A DNA stretch of 5,343 bases, taken from contig DATLFO010000202.1 in assembly GCA_035541035.1 (NCBI GenBank), forward strand, positions 1 through 5,343. The letters run 5' to 3'. The position numbers were made by a program, and so were the translations under genes. The DNA comes from DASWHR01 sp035541035. GTDB taxonomy: Bacteria > Actinomycetota > AC-67. Positions 5,118 through 5,343 of the stretch are shown one piece after another. The notes beneath the pieces are model-generated. The model searched no databases, had not been told where the DNA came from, and worked only from the letters and a program-made list of their open reading frames with translations. Each line of letters begins with the position of its first letter. Position 1 is the first letter of the stretch.

Positions 5118-5343
5118 TTACTTGCTGAGCGCGAACTTGCGAGCGCCGATCGCGAGACCGACCATCAGCGTGCCGACCAGCAGCATCGCGGTGTCGCTCA
5201 CACCCGTGGTGGGGATGCGAACTTCCTTGACACCGAGGACGTTGCCGCCGCGGACGTCCGCGACCGAGGCCGGACCGTCGATCGACACCGCGAACAGCGG
5301 CGCGCCCGACAGCAGCTTCGGAGCCAGACCCAGGTGCAGCGAC
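5118..5343 (-). CDS. C-terminal part of a cell-wall surface protein with IPTTG sorting-type signal (5' end outside window)
   Basis: Only the last 74 residues are in the window, and the gene enters from the right. The segment ends with IPTTG (codons at 5202-5216), then VSDT, a hydrophobic helix (AMLLVGTLMVGLAIGA) and a short basic tail (RKFALSK, stop TAA). This order is that of an LPXTG-type sorting signal, in which a sortase cuts between Thr and Gly and attaches the protein to the cell wall; here Ile replaces Leu. The upstream part (LHLGLAPKLLSGAPLFAVSIDGPASVADVRGGNVLGVKEVRIP in pieces) is probably an extracellular domain and its linker. It is not recognisable alone. The codon pattern and the terminator placed just after the stop confirm a real reading frame. 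If no sortase accepts IPTTG, the protein would simply be a C-terminal membrane-anchored exported protein. The 5' end and signal peptide lie outside the window. Confidence 0.75.
   Translation of the reverse strand, partial: SLHLGLAPKLLSGAPLFAVSIDGPASVADVRGGNVLGVKEVRIPTTGVSDTAMLLVGTLMVGLAIGARKFALSK

Noticed and set aside
1..5343. Defence system, mobile element, CRISPR array or tRNA
   Set aside because: No transposase, integrase, spaced repeat array, tRNA-like fold or defence domain was seen. The only repeat is the two-unit tandem at 2163-2218.

Overview
The window is G+C-rich DNA with densely packed genes and GTG as well as ATG starts. It looks like a chromosomal segment of an actinobacterium (Actinomycetota). 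The best evidence is gene content. A 32-residue ribosomal protein bS22 (AURKAIP1/COX24-like) lies upstream of an extended SDR gene that overlaps a PlsC-like acyltransferase gene. From memory, this matches the order Rv0500B - Rv0501 (galE2) - Rv0502 in Mycobacterium tuberculosis. The sequence does not allow a genus call. No mobile element, CRISPR array, tRNA or rRNA was seen.

Layout, left to right. Positions 1-192 hold no gene I can support. A DUF1206 membrane protein (193-1035, +) carries three copies of a two-helix unit. Nine bases after its stop begins a good promoter (-35 TTGAGC, 17-bp spacer, -10 TACAAT) for bS22 (1134-1232, +), which is closed by a perfect 17-bp terminator stem (1245-1282). 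Next is an S-adenosylmethionine hydrolase/hydroxide adenosyltransferase of the DUF62 family (1334-2170, +) with its own promoter and a probable leaderless start. Its stop codon lies in a tandem 28-bp duplication (2163-2218). The SDR gene (2244-3293, +) also has a leaderless-type start, and it overlaps the acyltransferase gene (3275-4282, +) by 19 bases. A GC-rich hairpin separates these from two genes on the opposite strand: a secreted protein with two related beta-rich domains (4329-4964, -) and, at the right edge, the C-terminal end of a probable sortase-anchored surface protein with an IPTTG signal (5118-5343, -). The latter ends in its own terminator (5071-5098).

Functionally, the SDR-acyltransferase pair is translationally linked and probably serves envelope lipid or glycolipid metabolism (inference). 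The bS22 and SAM hydrolase genes are separate transcription units doing housekeeping jobs. The two minus-strand genes encode exported products. The points most worth a second look are a Cys3His zinc-binding-like motif fused to the N-terminus of the acyltransferase, the loss of the canonical YxxxK lysine and central Rossmann glycine in the SDR, the 28-bp duplication that copies a stop codon, the leaderless-type promoters, and the IPTTG anchor. I do not see a new multi-gene system here; most of the window is a conserved actinobacterial neighbourhood with several unusual details.
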